Assembly (NCBI GenBank): GCA_002401955.1
Contig: NVUQ01000009.1
Coordinates: 20,847 to 84,846 of the forward strand
Source: Flavobacteriales bacterium
GTDB taxonomy: Bacteria; Bacteroidota; Bacteroidia; Flavobacteriales_E; Vicingaceae
Direction: 5' to 3'
DNA length: 64,000 nt
The position numbers were made by a program, and so were the translations under genes. Under the pieces are notes generated by a model that did not search any database, was not told the DNA's origin, and saw only the letters and a program-made list of their open reading frames with translations. Positions 43,256 to 51,982 of the stretch are shown piece after piece (positions within the stretch are counted from its first letter, which is position 1; each line of letters begins with the position of its first letter).

Positions 43256-43642
43256 ATGAAAAAAAAAGATCTTCCACAAGATAAAGGCTTTATAAAAGAG
43301 ATTTGTTACGTAAAAAATAGCGAGGGGAAATATGAGTCTGATTTAAGTACTGGTTGGGACGTAAAAAAAGAAGCCCTTGATAATGCTTGGGATGATATTA
43401 ATCAACAAATCGAAGAAGCAAAAAAAGCTATTGCAGCAGGAGAAAAAAGTCCAATTTATTATTATTTCGTAAAAACCTTAATGGATTATCAAGTGCTTGC
43501 TGGTTACACTGGTTTTTGGAAATGCTCTATAAAAAAACACATGACACCTAAAGGGTTTTCAAAACTCAGTGATAAAAAATTAGCAAAATATGCTAAAGCT
43601 TTTGATGTAAGTATTGATGAACTTAAAAATCCAAAAATTTAG
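43256..43642 (+). CDS. Hypothetical protein of the dialkylresorcinol operon
   Basis: 128 residues, soluble, no signal peptide. It has a charged N-terminal part (KKDLPQDKGFIKEI, KKEALDNAWDDINQQIEEAKK, a helix) and a middle segment SPIYYYFVKTLMDYQVLAGY with WKCSIKKHMTPKGFSKLSD. I recognise no domain; genes of similar size occur next to the BtrH-like gene in flexirubin-type clusters. The last base of its TAG is the first base of the next gene's GTG start, so the two are translationally coupled and may form a complex with the BtrH-like acyltransferase (inference). Confidence 0.65.
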   Translation: MKKKDLPQDKGFIKEICYVKNSEGKYESDLSTGWDVKKEALDNAWDDINQQIEEAKKAIAAGEKSPIYYYFVKTLMDYQVLAGYTGFWKCSIKKHMTPKGFSKLSDKKLAKYAKAFDVSIDELKNPKI

Positions 43643-44655
43643 TGGTAAAAGATTTTAAACATATACAAACTGCTCATTGCGAAAATGGAGTAATTACTAG
43701 CTTATTGAAGCATCAAGGTCTAGATTTTATGACCGAACCTCTTGCTTTTGGTATGGGTGCAGGTTTGTTTTATCTTCATGTCCCCTTTTTAAAATTTAGT
43801 GGTGGACCAGCTATTTCCTTTAGGGCAATGCCTGGCGGAATCTTTAAACGAACTTGTAATTCTTTAAATATTGAATTAGATCGAAGAAAGTTTAAAAATG
43901 AATTGAAAGCGGAACAATTTTTAGATGAAAAAATTAAAGAAGGTATTCCGGTTGGTTGTCAGGTAGGTGCTTATCACTTAACCTATTTTCCAAAAGAGTA
44001 TCGTTTTCATTTTAATGCCCATAATTTAATTGTTTATGGAAAAGAAGGTGATAACTATTTAATTAGTGATCCAGTGATGGAAGAAGTAACCACACTTTCT
44101 TCGCACGATTTAAATAAAGTAAGGTTTTCGCAAGGGATGTTAGCGCCTAAAGGACATCTTTACTATCCAAAAAAGATTGGTAAAATTGATAAAACAACCA
44201 TCCAAAAAGCAATAATTAGCGGCATTAATAGAAATATTATTTATATGCTTAAAGCTCCAGGACCTATTATTGGAGTTACTGGAATAAAAGGTACCGCAAA
44301 AAAAATTAGAACTTGGCGTGATAAATTAGGTCCAAGAAAAGCTGGATTATATTTAGGTCAGATTGTTAGAATGCAAGAAGAAATTGGTACTGGTGGTGGT
44401 GGGTTTCGATTTTTGTACGCTGCCTTTTTAGAGCAAGCAGCAGATCATTTACAAGATGATAGGTTAATGCCAATATCTGATCAGTTTACTAAAGCAGGAG
44501 ACATGTGGCGTACATCAGCAGTGCAAATGGCTGGAATTTATAAAGGAAGATTAACCGAACAAAAAGATTTTGATGATAACGCTGATATTTTGAATGAAAT
44601 TTCTGCTATCGAAAAAAACGCATTTCAGCAATTAGCTAAGCTAAAACTGAAGTAA
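43642..44655 (+). CDS. BtrH N-terminal domain / DUF4872 protein
   Basis: 337 residues starting with GTG. The N-terminal half follows the BtrH pattern, a Cys-peptidase-like fold: TAHCENGVITSLLKHQG (Cys and neighbours), GGPAISFRAMPGG, GIPVGCQVGAYHLTYFP and HFNAHNLIVYG with ISDPVMEE (putative His and Asp). The C-terminal half fits DUF4872 (NRNIIYMLKAPGPIIG, then GTGGGGFRFLYAAFLEQAA). In butirosin biosynthesis BtrH transfers an acyl group from an ACP to an amine of the product. An ACP gene is four genes downstream, so a similar transfer or hydrolysis of the polyketide is plausible. Cytoplasmic. Confidence 0.82.
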   Translation: MVKDFKHIQTAHCENGVITSLLKHQGLDFMTEPLAFGMGAGLFYLHVPFLKFSGGPAISFRAMPGGIFKRTCNSLNIELDRRKFKNELKAEQFLDEKIKEGIPVGCQVGAYHLTYFPKEYRFHFNAHNLIVYGKEGDNYLISDPVMEEVTTLSSHDLNKVRFSQGMLAPKGHLYYPKKIGKIDKTTIQKAIISGINRNIIYMLKAPGPIIGVTGIKGTAKKIRTWRDKLGPRKAGLYLGQIVRMQEEIGTGGGGFRFLYAAFLEQAADHLQDDRLMPISDQFTKAGDMWRTSAVQMAGIYKGRLTEQKDFDDNADILNEISAIEKNAFQQLAKLKLK

Positions 44656-44656
44656 T

Positions 44657-45400
44657 ATGTCAACTTTAGTTTATATCGAAATAGATAGCATCTCAAAAAG
44701 ATATAAAAAAGCTACAGTTGAGAGTTTGTCTGATGTTTCTTTCTCTATGAATGTTGGGCAAACTATTGGTGTGTTAGGACCAAATGGAGCCGGAAAAACA
44801 ACTTTAATTTCCATTCTTTGTGGCCTAATAGAACCTACTAAAGGTTCTGTCTTATACTCTCAAGAAAATGGAAATCCAATTTCTGGTGTAGATCTCAAAA
44901 AGATAATTGGCTTTGTACCGCAAGAGTATGCTTTCTACCATGAGCTTACTCCTGTTCAAAATATGAATTATTTTGGATCTCTTTATAATCTTTCTAAAGA
45001 TGAGATTAAAGAAAAAACCAACTCATTACTCTCTATTTTAGGGTTGGCACATGTTGCCAATAAGAAGATTAACACTTTTTCGGGAGGAATGAAGCGGAAA
45101 GTAAATTTAGCAATTGGACTTATTCATAACCCCTCAGTGTTGTTTCTTGACGAACCAACTGTTGGGGTAGATGTGCAAAGTAAACTATCCATTATCGCGT
45201 TTTTAAAAGGGCTAAAAGATCAAGGAACTACTATCATTTATACTTCGCACCATTTATCTGAAGCTGAAGATTTTTGTGATGAAATCTTATTGATTAGTAA
45301 AGGGGAAATTGTAGCAAATGGTCCAACTAAAAAATTAATAGAGGAAAATAAATCGAGCGACTTACAATCGCTATTCATTAAAATGACTGAAGCTGAATGA
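44657..45400 (+). CDS. ABC transporter ATP-binding protein of the dialkylresorcinol operon
   Basis: 247 residues with a complete ABC ATPase set: Walker A GPNGAGKTT (about 40-48), Q-loop VPQEY, signature FSGGMKRK, Walker B VLFLDEPTVGVD and the H-loop YTSHHLSE. It belongs to the drug/polyketide exporter (CcmA/DrrA-like) branch. The stop overlaps the ATG of the permease gene, so the two form one exporter, here presumably moving the resorcinol or pigment, or a precursor, out of the cytoplasm (inference from the operon). It starts 2 bases after the BtrH-like gene. Confidence 0.92.
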   Translation: MSTLVYIEIDSISKRYKKATVESLSDVSFSMNVGQTIGVLGPNGAGKTTLISILCGLIEPTKGSVLYSQENGNPISGVDLKKIIGFVPQEYAFYHELTPVQNMNYFGSLYNLSKDEIKEKTNSLLSILGLAHVANKKINTFSGGMKRKVNLAIGLIHNPSVLFLDEPTVGVDVQSKLSIIAFLKGLKDQGTTIIYTSHHLSEAEDFCDEILLISKGEIVANGPTKKLIEENKSSDLQSLFIKMTEAE

Positions 45401-46671
45401 AATTAATGGCTTCTATAAAAAAAGAAATTTTATTACTTTTTAGTGATAAAGTCGGCTTGTCTATTATGTTTTTAATGCCTTTATTGTTGGTGTTTATTAT
45501 TACCATAATTCAAGACAGTGTTTACAAAATGGTAAATGAAAATAAGGTTTCATTAATCATTTCAAACCAAGATAAAGGCGTAGAAGGGGATAAGTTAATT
45601 CAACTTTTAGCAGCATCTGGTTTATTTGAACTGCATGAGAAAAACGAACTTCAATCGCAAGAATTGAAAGACTATTTATTAGACGAAAACCAATTAACAG
45701 CTCTTTATATTCCTCTCAATTTTTCAGAAAAATTAGAAGAAAAAGCGACTCAAATCAGTACTACTTTAGCATTTGAATTAGGAATATCAGAAACCGAACA
45801 AAATGTGCCAGAAGTAGCCCTCCCTAATTTAGACTTTTATCACGACCCTGTTTTACAAGAAAATTACAGCTTTTCTATTACTAATGTTATTGGTTCATTT
45901 TTAAATGTAGTTGAGAACGAATTAATGATAGAATCCATATATGCTGAAGTTGGTATAGAAAAATCTCCGGATAATTTTAAAGAAAAAATAATGGGGAATA
46001 AAGTTGTGATTAATCGTATTCCTGCAAAAAATGATGAGCACATGATTAATCCAAACTCCACACAGCACAACGTGCCAGCATGGACCATTTTCGCGATGTT
46101 TTTTATGGTGGTTTCTTTAGGAAGTAACATCGTTAAAGAAAGAGTAAACGGAAGCTTTTTAAGATTAAAAACAATGCCTACCAATTACATTCACATCTTA
46201 TCAGCAAAAATGATGGTGTATATGATGGTTGCCGTATTACAATTTACACTTATTTTCTCTATTGGAATGACTGTTTTCCCTTTGATTGGACTGCCAAAAC
46301 TAGTACTCCCTTCTGCTTTCGCTGCTTTTATTGTAATGATGTTAATGTGCAGTATGTCAGCAGTAAGTTACGCAATGATGATTGGAGCTTTATCAAAAAC
46401 ACAAGAACAATCTAATGGTATTGGAGCTATATCCATTATCATTTTCGCAGCATTAGGTGGTATTTGGGTGCCAACATTTGTAATGCCTGAATATCTACAA
46501 ATCATCAGCAACTTTTCACCAATGCATTGGTGTTTAGAAGGGTTTTATATCTTATTTTTGAAAGGTGGAAGTTGGAGTCAACTTTTCCCTGTTATAGGAT
46601 TTTTATTTATCTTCATCGCAGTTTGTCAATTTACAAGTTATACAAAACTAAAACTTGAAAAATTAATTTAA
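45397..46671 (+). CDS. ABC-2 type permease of the dialkylresorcinol operon
   Basis: 424 residues, the membrane partner of the preceding ATPase. One N-terminal membrane helix (LSIMFLMPLLLVFIITII), a large extracytoplasmic loop (about 45-225) and five C-terminal helices (WTIFAMFFMVVSLG, MVYMMVAVLQFTLIFSIGM, AAFIVMMLMCSMSAVSYAMM, GAISIIIFAALGGIW, FPVIGFLFIFIAVCQF): the ABC-2/NatB layout. The start codon overlaps the ATPase stop (ATGA). Export of the polyketide product or its positioning at the outer membrane is the likely job, inferred from context. Confidence 0.9.
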   Translation: MKLMASIKKEILLLFSDKVGLSIMFLMPLLLVFIITIIQDSVYKMVNENKVSLIISNQDKGVEGDKLIQLLAASGLFELHEKNELQSQELKDYLLDENQLTALYIPLNFSEKLEEKATQISTTLAFELGISETEQNVPEVALPNLDFYHDPVLQENYSFSITNVIGSFLNVVENELMIESIYAEVGIEKSPDNFKEKIMGNKVVINRIPAKNDEHMINPNSTQHNVPAWTIFAMFFMVVSLGSNIVKERVNGSFLRLKTMPTNYIHILSAKMMVYMMVAVLQFTLIFSIGMTVFPLIGLPKLVLPSAFAAFIVMMLMCSMSAVSYAMMIGALSKTQEQSNGIGAISIIIFAALGGIWVPTFVMPEYLQIISNFSPMHWCLEGFYILFLKGGSWSQLFPVIGFLFIFIAVCQFTSYTKLKLEKLI

Positions 46672-46688
46672 CATCAAACACCATTAAA

Positions 46689-46955
46689 ATGGAAGTATTA
46701 GAATTAAAAGAAAATTTAAAAACGCAAATCATTAAGTATTTAAATTTATTGGATATTACTCCTGAAGAGATTAAGGATGACACCCCTCTTTTTGGCGAAG
46801 AATTAGGATTAGATTCTATTGATTCTATTGAGCTAATTGTTTTGTTAGAAAGAGAATACGGAATTAAAATTACTAATCCTACAGAGGGAAGAAAGATTTT
46901 GGTTGATGTAAACAAAATGGCTGAATACATTTTAGAACATTCTGAAAAAGTTTAA
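46689..46955 (+). CDS. Acyl carrier protein of the dialkylresorcinol operon
   Basis: 88 residues. The phosphopantetheine attachment Ser lies in ELGLDSIDSIELIVLLE; the following helix and YGIKITNP..ILVDVNKMAEYI are typical of an ACP. It carries the growing acyl chain for the ketosynthase pair encoded just downstream and could be the donor for the BtrH-like enzyme. A separate ACP inside a cluster is usual for aryl-polyene/flexirubin systems. It lies 17 bases after the permease gene and 31 bases before the first ketosynthase gene. Confidence 0.92.
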   Translation: MEVLELKENLKTQIIKYLNLLDITPEEIKDDTPLFGEELGLDSIDSIELIVLLEREYGIKITNPTEGRKILVDVNKMAEYILEHSEKV

Positions 46956-46986
46956 TCAGCTCGATTAAATTTCTAGATCATTACCA

Positions 46987-48228
46987 ATGAAAAAAGTTTT
47001 TGTCACAGGAATGGGTGTTATTTCGGCTATTGGAAACAATACTGCTGAAAACCTTGATCATCTAAGAAGTGGAAAAACAGGGATAGGCCCAGCCAAATAT
47101 GTAAAATCTAATTACGGACAATCGCACCCTTTTGCTGAAGTAAAATTGAGTACCGATGAGTTAAAATCTCAACTCAACCTTAAAACTACATATGGTTTAA
47201 CACGTACTGATTATATTGCTTTTACAGCATTGAAAGAAGCAATAGCCCATTCCAATATAACACCAGAACAGGTTTCATCAGAGCAAACAGCTTTTATTTC
47301 TGCCAGTACAATTGGTGGAATGTGTAATGCTGATGAACTTTATGAAGATGCGAATCTAATATCTTCAGGTTCTGAATTTGTAGAATCTTACACAGGAAGT
47401 ACACATACTTTAAAAATTGCTAAAGAATACGAACTCTCTGGCATTGTTGATGTTATTAACACTGCTTGTTCATCTTCTGCAAATACCATAATGCTTGGAG
47501 CAAAACTGATTAAATCAGGAAGAGCAACTAGAGCCATTGTTGGCGGAACAGATAGCATAGGGAAATTTAGTATTAATGGCTTTAATTCTCTACAAATAAT
47601 GTCTGACACGCCTTGTGCACCTTTTGATGCCAATAGAAAAGGTTTAAATTTAGGAGAAGGAGCTGCATACCTTATTTTAGAATCGGAAGATATTGTTGGT
47701 GATAAAGAAACATACGCTGAAATTTTAGGTTATGGTAACAGTAATGATGCATTTCATCCTTCTTCTCTTTCAGAAGATGCTGTTGGGGTTGTAGAATGTA
47801 TCTCTCGTGCTTTAAAAAGTGCACAGATAAATCCAAGCGAGGTTGATTACATCAATACTCATGGAACTGCTACTGGAAATAACGATATGACAGAATTAAC
47901 AGGGATAAACAAAGTTTTTAATGGCTTTCCTCCTTTTAATTCTACAAAATCATACACAGGACACACTTTAGGTGCAGCTGGAGCTATTGAGGCTGTTTAC
48001 AGTATTCTAAGCATTAATAATAATGAATTGTTTCCGAGTTTAAATTGTAATACTCCTATTGAACCATTTAACGAGTTTCCAATTAAAGAACATAAAAAAG
48101 CTGAAATTAAAACGGTGCTCTCTAATTCTTTCGGATTTGGAGGAAACTGTTCTTCACTAATTATTAGAGGTACTGAATGTGAGAAGGTAGCAATGGTTGA
48201 ATGCAACAATGAAAAGAAACATGACTGA
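46987..48228 (+). CDS. Beta-ketoacyl-ACP synthase (KAS I/II type)
   Basis: 413 residues with a complete thiolase-fold active site: VINTACSSSANTIMLG (Cys), NTHGTATGNNDMTEL (His) and KSYTGHTLGAAGAIEA (His), plus the C-terminal NSFGFGGNCSSLII. It extends an ACP-bound chain with malonyl-ACP. The next gene encodes a ketosynthase-like protein without the Cys, so the two probably form a KS/chain-length-factor heterodimer, as in aryl-polyene and flexirubin clusters. No ketoreductase or dehydratase follows in the window; those must come from elsewhere if a polyene chain is built. Confidence 0.92.
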   Translation: MKKVFVTGMGVISAIGNNTAENLDHLRSGKTGIGPAKYVKSNYGQSHPFAEVKLSTDELKSQLNLKTTYGLTRTDYIAFTALKEAIAHSNITPEQVSSEQTAFISASTIGGMCNADELYEDANLISSGSEFVESYTGSTHTLKIAKEYELSGIVDVINTACSSSANTIMLGAKLIKSGRATRAIVGGTDSIGKFSINGFNSLQIMSDTPCAPFDANRKGLNLGEGAAYLILESEDIVGDKETYAEILGYGNSNDAFHPSSLSEDAVGVVECISRALKSAQINPSEVDYINTHGTATGNNDMTELTGINKVFNGFPPFNSTKSYTGHTLGAAGAIEAVYSILSINNNELFPSLNCNTPIEPFNEFPIKEHKKAEIKTVLSNSFGFGGNCSSLIIRGTECEKVAMVECNNEKKHD

Positions 48229-48271
48229 AAATTCAACCGATTATAAAAACTAAAGCTCATTAACCCTTATC

Positions 48272-49312
48272 ATGTACATTACAGATCTCTATAGCATATC
48301 ACCTCAAAAAACATTCGACAACTCTATATTTGAAGGAGAAGTAGAGGCCTTTTTTGGAAATAAATACTATGCAATAGAACCTAATTATGCAGAGCTTATT
48401 CCAAAAGGATTACTTAGAAGAATGGGTAAAGCTGTACGATTAGGTATTGGTGCCGGTATGCCTTTAATCAAAAAGCAAAATGATATTGATGGAATTATTT
48501 TAGGAACAGCTTCTGGAGGATTAGATGATTGCATCAAATTTTTAAATCAGATTGTAGAGTATGATGAAGGAACATTAACGCCTACCAATTTTGTACAAAG
48601 TACTCCTAACTCAATTGCCGGACATCTTGCCTTAATGAGTAAAAACTCTGGCTACAACAATACCCATATGGGGATGGGATTGGCTTTTGAATCAGCCATT
48701 TTAGATGCTTTTTTGCTGTTTGAAGAAGGAGAAGTATCAAAACTCTTAATAGGAAATGTTGAAGAAACATCTGAGCACAACCATAACATAGATACTTTTG
48801 CTGGGTATTTTAAAGATACAGAAATTACATCAACAGATCTTCTTAATAGTAACTCTAAAGGCTCTGTGAGAGGGGAAGGATCCGCATTGTTTATTGTTTC
48901 TAAGAATAAAGAAAATGCCATTTGCGAATTAGCTGATGTTCACCAGTTTACCTATCCCAAAGATAAAGACATTGAAAAACGAGCGATTGAGTTTTTAGAA
49001 AAAAACAAACTTGCTCCAAATGATATTGATGGTTTAATTCTTGGTTTTAGTGGTGATAATCGATACGATTTTTGGTACAATGATTTGATGAATTCGTTTC
49101 CAGAAGCGAATGTTTACACCTATAAAAATTTAGTTGGCGAATATGCTACAGCAAGTGGTTTTGCTACATGGCTTGGAGCTCAAATTCTAAATGAAAAAAA
49201 CATTCCTAATGAAGCTATTTATAAAAAGACGAACAAATCTCCCAAAAGCATTTTAATTTACAACAACTATTTGGGAGCACAGCACGGATTTATTTTAATG
49301 AAAGGTATTTAG
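48272..49312 (+). CDS. Ketosynthase-like chain-length factor (no active-site Cys)
   Basis: 346 residues, thiolase fold but shorter than the partner KS. The region that should hold the nucleophile reads NNTHMGMGLAFESAILDAFL, with no Cys, so the protein cannot carry out condensation alone. The segment TPNSIAGHLALMSKNSGYN and the Gly-rich C-terminus (NNYLGAQHGFILMKG) fit the chain-length-factor partners seen in aryl-polyene-type clusters. It most likely pairs with the preceding KS and sets chain length. Last gene of the operon; the opposite-strand WG-repeat gene starts 7 bases after its stop. Confidence 0.85.
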   Translation: MYITDLYSISPQKTFDNSIFEGEVEAFFGNKYYAIEPNYAELIPKGLLRRMGKAVRLGIGAGMPLIKKQNDIDGIILGTASGGLDDCIKFLNQIVEYDEGTLTPTNFVQSTPNSIAGHLALMSKNSGYNNTHMGMGLAFESAILDAFLLFEEGEVSKLLIGNVEETSEHNHNIDTFAGYFKDTEITSTDLLNSNSKGSVRGEGSALFIVSKNKENAICELADVHQFTYPKDKDIEKRAIEFLEKNKLAPNDIDGLILGFSGDNRYDFWYNDLMNSFPEANVYTYKNLVGEYATASGFATWLGAQILNEKNIPNEAIYKKTNKSPKSILIYNNYLGAQHGFILMKGI

Positions 49313-49319
49313 AAAAACC

Positions 49320-50472
49320 TTATTCTGAAACTTTTCTAAAGTCATGTGCATTATTATATGTAGGCTTTATTACCCATTCACCCTTTTTGTTTATGTATCC
49401 CCATAAGTTATTGTCCTCAACTCTAGCTAACCCGTTTACAAAATTTTCAGCATGGGCAAAATGTCGATTAAAAAGGTAATTCCCTGAAGCATCAATAAAA
49501 TACCATAGACCATCTTCTTTAACTCTGGCGACTCCAAAATAAAAATCATAAGCATGATCAAAAGTTTTTGAAAATAGAGGTGTACCATCTTTTTTTATAT
49601 AACCCCATTTATCTCCATTATTCATCCTCACTCTTGCAATTCCATTTACAAAATTTTCAGCATTCTCAAAATTGGCATCAAAAAGAAGAGTTCCTGTTAT
49701 GTCAATAAATGACCAGGAGTCTTGCTTTCGAACTCTTGCAACTCCATTAGAAAATCTTTCAGCATTCCTGTTTATAGGATTTACTGTTACTTTCCCATTT
49801 TTATTTATAAACCCCCAATGACCATCTTGTTTTATCTTTGCACCCTTCAACAAAAAAATCAATATAATCGTAAATAGGCTCTAGCACCCATTCTCCTCTT
49901 TTGTTAATTACTCCCCAAAGCCCTTTAAATTTAACCGAAGCTAAGCCTTCAGAAAAACTATTTGCTTTTTTAAATGTTGGCTGAATTATTAACACTCCTA
50001 AACTATCTATATAGCCCCATCTGTTTTTTACTTTAACTGCAGCTAAATTGTCATTGAAATTTTTTGCGAACTGAAACTGAAATTCAATTGTCAATTCTCC
50101 TTTAGTATTAATATAACCCCAACTTTTCCAATTCTTTACCTGAGCATATCCATTATGAAAGTTACTTACTTCGGCATATTGTGCAGGGATTACTTTTACT
50201 CCGTTAATATTTATAAATCCAAATTTCCCTCGAGATGTATACTGTGCGAACCCATCAAAAAATAAACCTACAGAGTTAACATCATAAGCCGAAAACATAT
50301 TGAAGCCAGGAGCAATTAAGTTAGAACAAAAAGGTTTTACAATCCAATCTCCCTTTTTATTTATAAATCCCCAGTTTTTCCCATCATCTACTGCTGCTAG
50401 ATAATCCTGAGTATAACACTCCATTGTAATACTCAATGTAATAATGATTAAAACAAAAACTTTCAATTTCAT
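49320..50472 (-). pseudogene. WG-repeat secreted protein, frameshifted in a homopolymer
   Basis: Two overlapping frames together encode one ~380-residue WG-repeat protein. The 5' part (50472 down) has a signal peptide (LIIITLSITMECYTQ) and repeats such as WGFINKKGDWIVKPF and WGYIDSLGVLIIQPTF; it stops after WVLEPIYDYIDFF. The other frame continues with KGAKIKQDGHWGFINKNG and repeats to VSE* at 49320. Changing a run of seven T to six (minus strand, 49851-49857) joins them as YDYIDFLLKGAKI. Either a true frameshift, a variable tract or a sequencing error. Function of WG proteins is unknown; expected in the envelope or secreted. Confidence 0.85.
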
Positions 50473-50599
50473 AGCTATATCTTTTTATCGGTTTCTTTAT
50501 GTTCTCTTAACCAAAACTACATAATACTAGTATATAATCCCATTAATAAAAACACACGACATAGGAAGTATAACATATATTCTGTTAAAGAAAGAATCC

Positions 50600-50608
50600 T
50601 ACCTTTGC
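50600..50608 (+). promoter_or_regulatory. -7 box of dusB, next to the start codon
   Basis: TACCTTTGC exactly matches TAnnTTTGC and ends 7 bases before the ATG at 50616, implying a very short or absent 5' leader. Confidence 0.55.
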
Positions 50609-50615
50609 AAAATAA

Positions 50616-51593
50616 ATGGTAAAAATAGGCGACATAGAATTAGGTGAGTTCCCTCTATTACTTGCTCCGATGGAGGATGTGAGCGACCCTCCTTTTAGAG
50701 CTTTATGCAAAGAAAACGGTGCCGATTTAATGTACACCGAATTTATTTCTTCGGAAGGTTTAATTAGAGATGCCGCTAAAAGTGTTCAAAAGCTAGACAT
50801 TTTTGAATATGAAAGGCCCGTTGGAATTCAAATTTTTGGAAACAACATTGAATCCATGAAACGAGCAACCGAACTTACTGCGGCTGCCAATCCCGATATT
50901 ATTGATATTAATTATGGCTGTCCGGTAAAAAAAGTTGCTTGCAAAGGTTCTGGTGCAGGAATTTTACAAGACATACCCAAGATGGTTGAAATGACCAAAG
51001 AGATTGTAAACTCTACCAATTTACCTGTTACCGTTAAAACACGTTTAGGCTGGAACGAAGAAACTAAATACATTGTTGAAGTTGCCGAACGCTTACAAGA
51101 TGTTGGTATAAAAGGACTTTCTATACATGGTAGAACTCGTAAACAAATGTATAAAGGAAGTGCCGATTGGACATTAATTGGTGATGTAAAAAATAATCCA
51201 AGAATGCACATACCTATTTTTGGAAATGGTGATGTAAATACCCCAGAACGAGTTATTGAAGTAAAAGATAAATACGGTGTTGATGGAGTAATGATAGGCA
51301 GAGCTAGTATTGGTTACCCATGGATTTTTAATGAAATTAAACACTTTATGGCAACAGGTGAGTACTTAGCTGAACCAGCCATTAAAGATAGAATTACCGC
51401 AGCTCGTAGGCATTTAGAAATGTCGGTTAAATGGAAAGGAGAGACCTTAGGTGTTTTAGAAATGCGTAGACATTATGGAAACTACTTTAAAGGTATTTCT
51501 CATTTTAAAGAACACCGAATGAAACTCGTTACCAAAGATGCTTCCGCAGATGTTTTTGCTGCTTTAGATGAGATAGAAAACGTTTTTGGTTAA
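50616..51593 (+). CDS. dusB: tRNA-dihydrouridine synthase B
   Basis: 325 residues, normal for the Dus family that reduces specific uridines in tRNA with FMN and NADPH. Motifs: LLAPMEDVSDPPFR (FMN site), YTEFISSEGL, INYGCPVKKVACKGSGAG with the catalytic Cys, VKTRLGWNEE, SIHGRTRKQMYKGSADW and IFGNGDVNTPE with MIGRASIGYPWIF near the C-terminus. The GCPVKKV and the following sequence favour DusB over DusA/C. Cytoplasmic; monocistronic with a box immediately before the ATG. A dispersed repeat follows its stop codon. Confidence 0.93.
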   Translation: MVKIGDIELGEFPLLLAPMEDVSDPPFRALCKENGADLMYTEFISSEGLIRDAAKSVQKLDIFEYERPVGIQIFGNNIESMKRATELTAAANPDIIDINYGCPVKKVACKGSGAGILQDIPKMVEMTKEIVNSTNLPVTVKTRLGWNEETKYIVEVAERLQDVGIKGLSIHGRTRKQMYKGSADWTLIGDVKNNPRMHIPIFGNGDVNTPERVIEVKDKYGVDGVMIGRASIGYPWIFNEIKHFMATGEYLAEPAIKDRITAARRHLEMSVKWKGETLGVLEMRRHYGNYFKGISHFKEHRMKLVTKDASADVFAALDEIENVFG

Positions 51594-51618
51594 TCCCTCT
51601 GTAAGCTTTCCTCTTTGT

Positions 51619-51680
51619 CATTCCGATTGGATTCCGACTTTTTTGTCGGAAGGAACAGAGGAATCTTTTGAGTAAACACA
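51619..51680 (+). repeat. GTCATTCC dispersed repeat with hairpin
   Basis: GTCATTCCGA, then TTCCGAC/GTCGGAA hairpin around TTTTTT, then GGAATCTTTTGAG. Shared ends with the elements at 62509, 63069 and 6626. It lies just after dusB and may serve as its terminator. Confidence 0.65.
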
Positions 51681-51782
51681 ATTTTTCGTTTTACGGAGCA
51701 CAAATGCCCTGCAAGTGAGGGTGTCATCTGCCAACAGTGGTCGGGTGACTGTATTTACTAGCTTAACACTAATCTTGTGTCT

Positions 51783-51982
51783 AACGCCCAATCTATGTTT
51801 TTGTAGGGCAGCTAGTAGTTATTTGAAACAGTAAGGCAATTAATAAACACCGCCATTCGACCAGCTGGCGGATGACGTTTTATTAAGACAAAAAATTAAA
51901 CCCAAAAGCCAAAGCTTTGGCTAAATCCTTAAACGAAAATATGTACTTTTAATTCGCCCTACGAAAACATAGATTGGGCGTT
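51783..51982. repeat. Long palindromic element with attC-like ends
   Basis: Outer arms of 27 bp (51783-51809 and 51956-51982) are inverted copies with one mismatch: AACGCCCAATCTATG...CATAGATTGGGCGTT. Inside lie CCGCCA/TGGCGG and the perfect 16-bp palindrome AGCCAAAGCTTTGGCT (51907-51922). The ends read TCTAACGCCC and GGGCGTTATAGC, like the R'' and R' ends of integron attC sites, but no integrase is in the window. The rest of 51681-51782 shows nothing I can assign. Confidence 0.65.
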
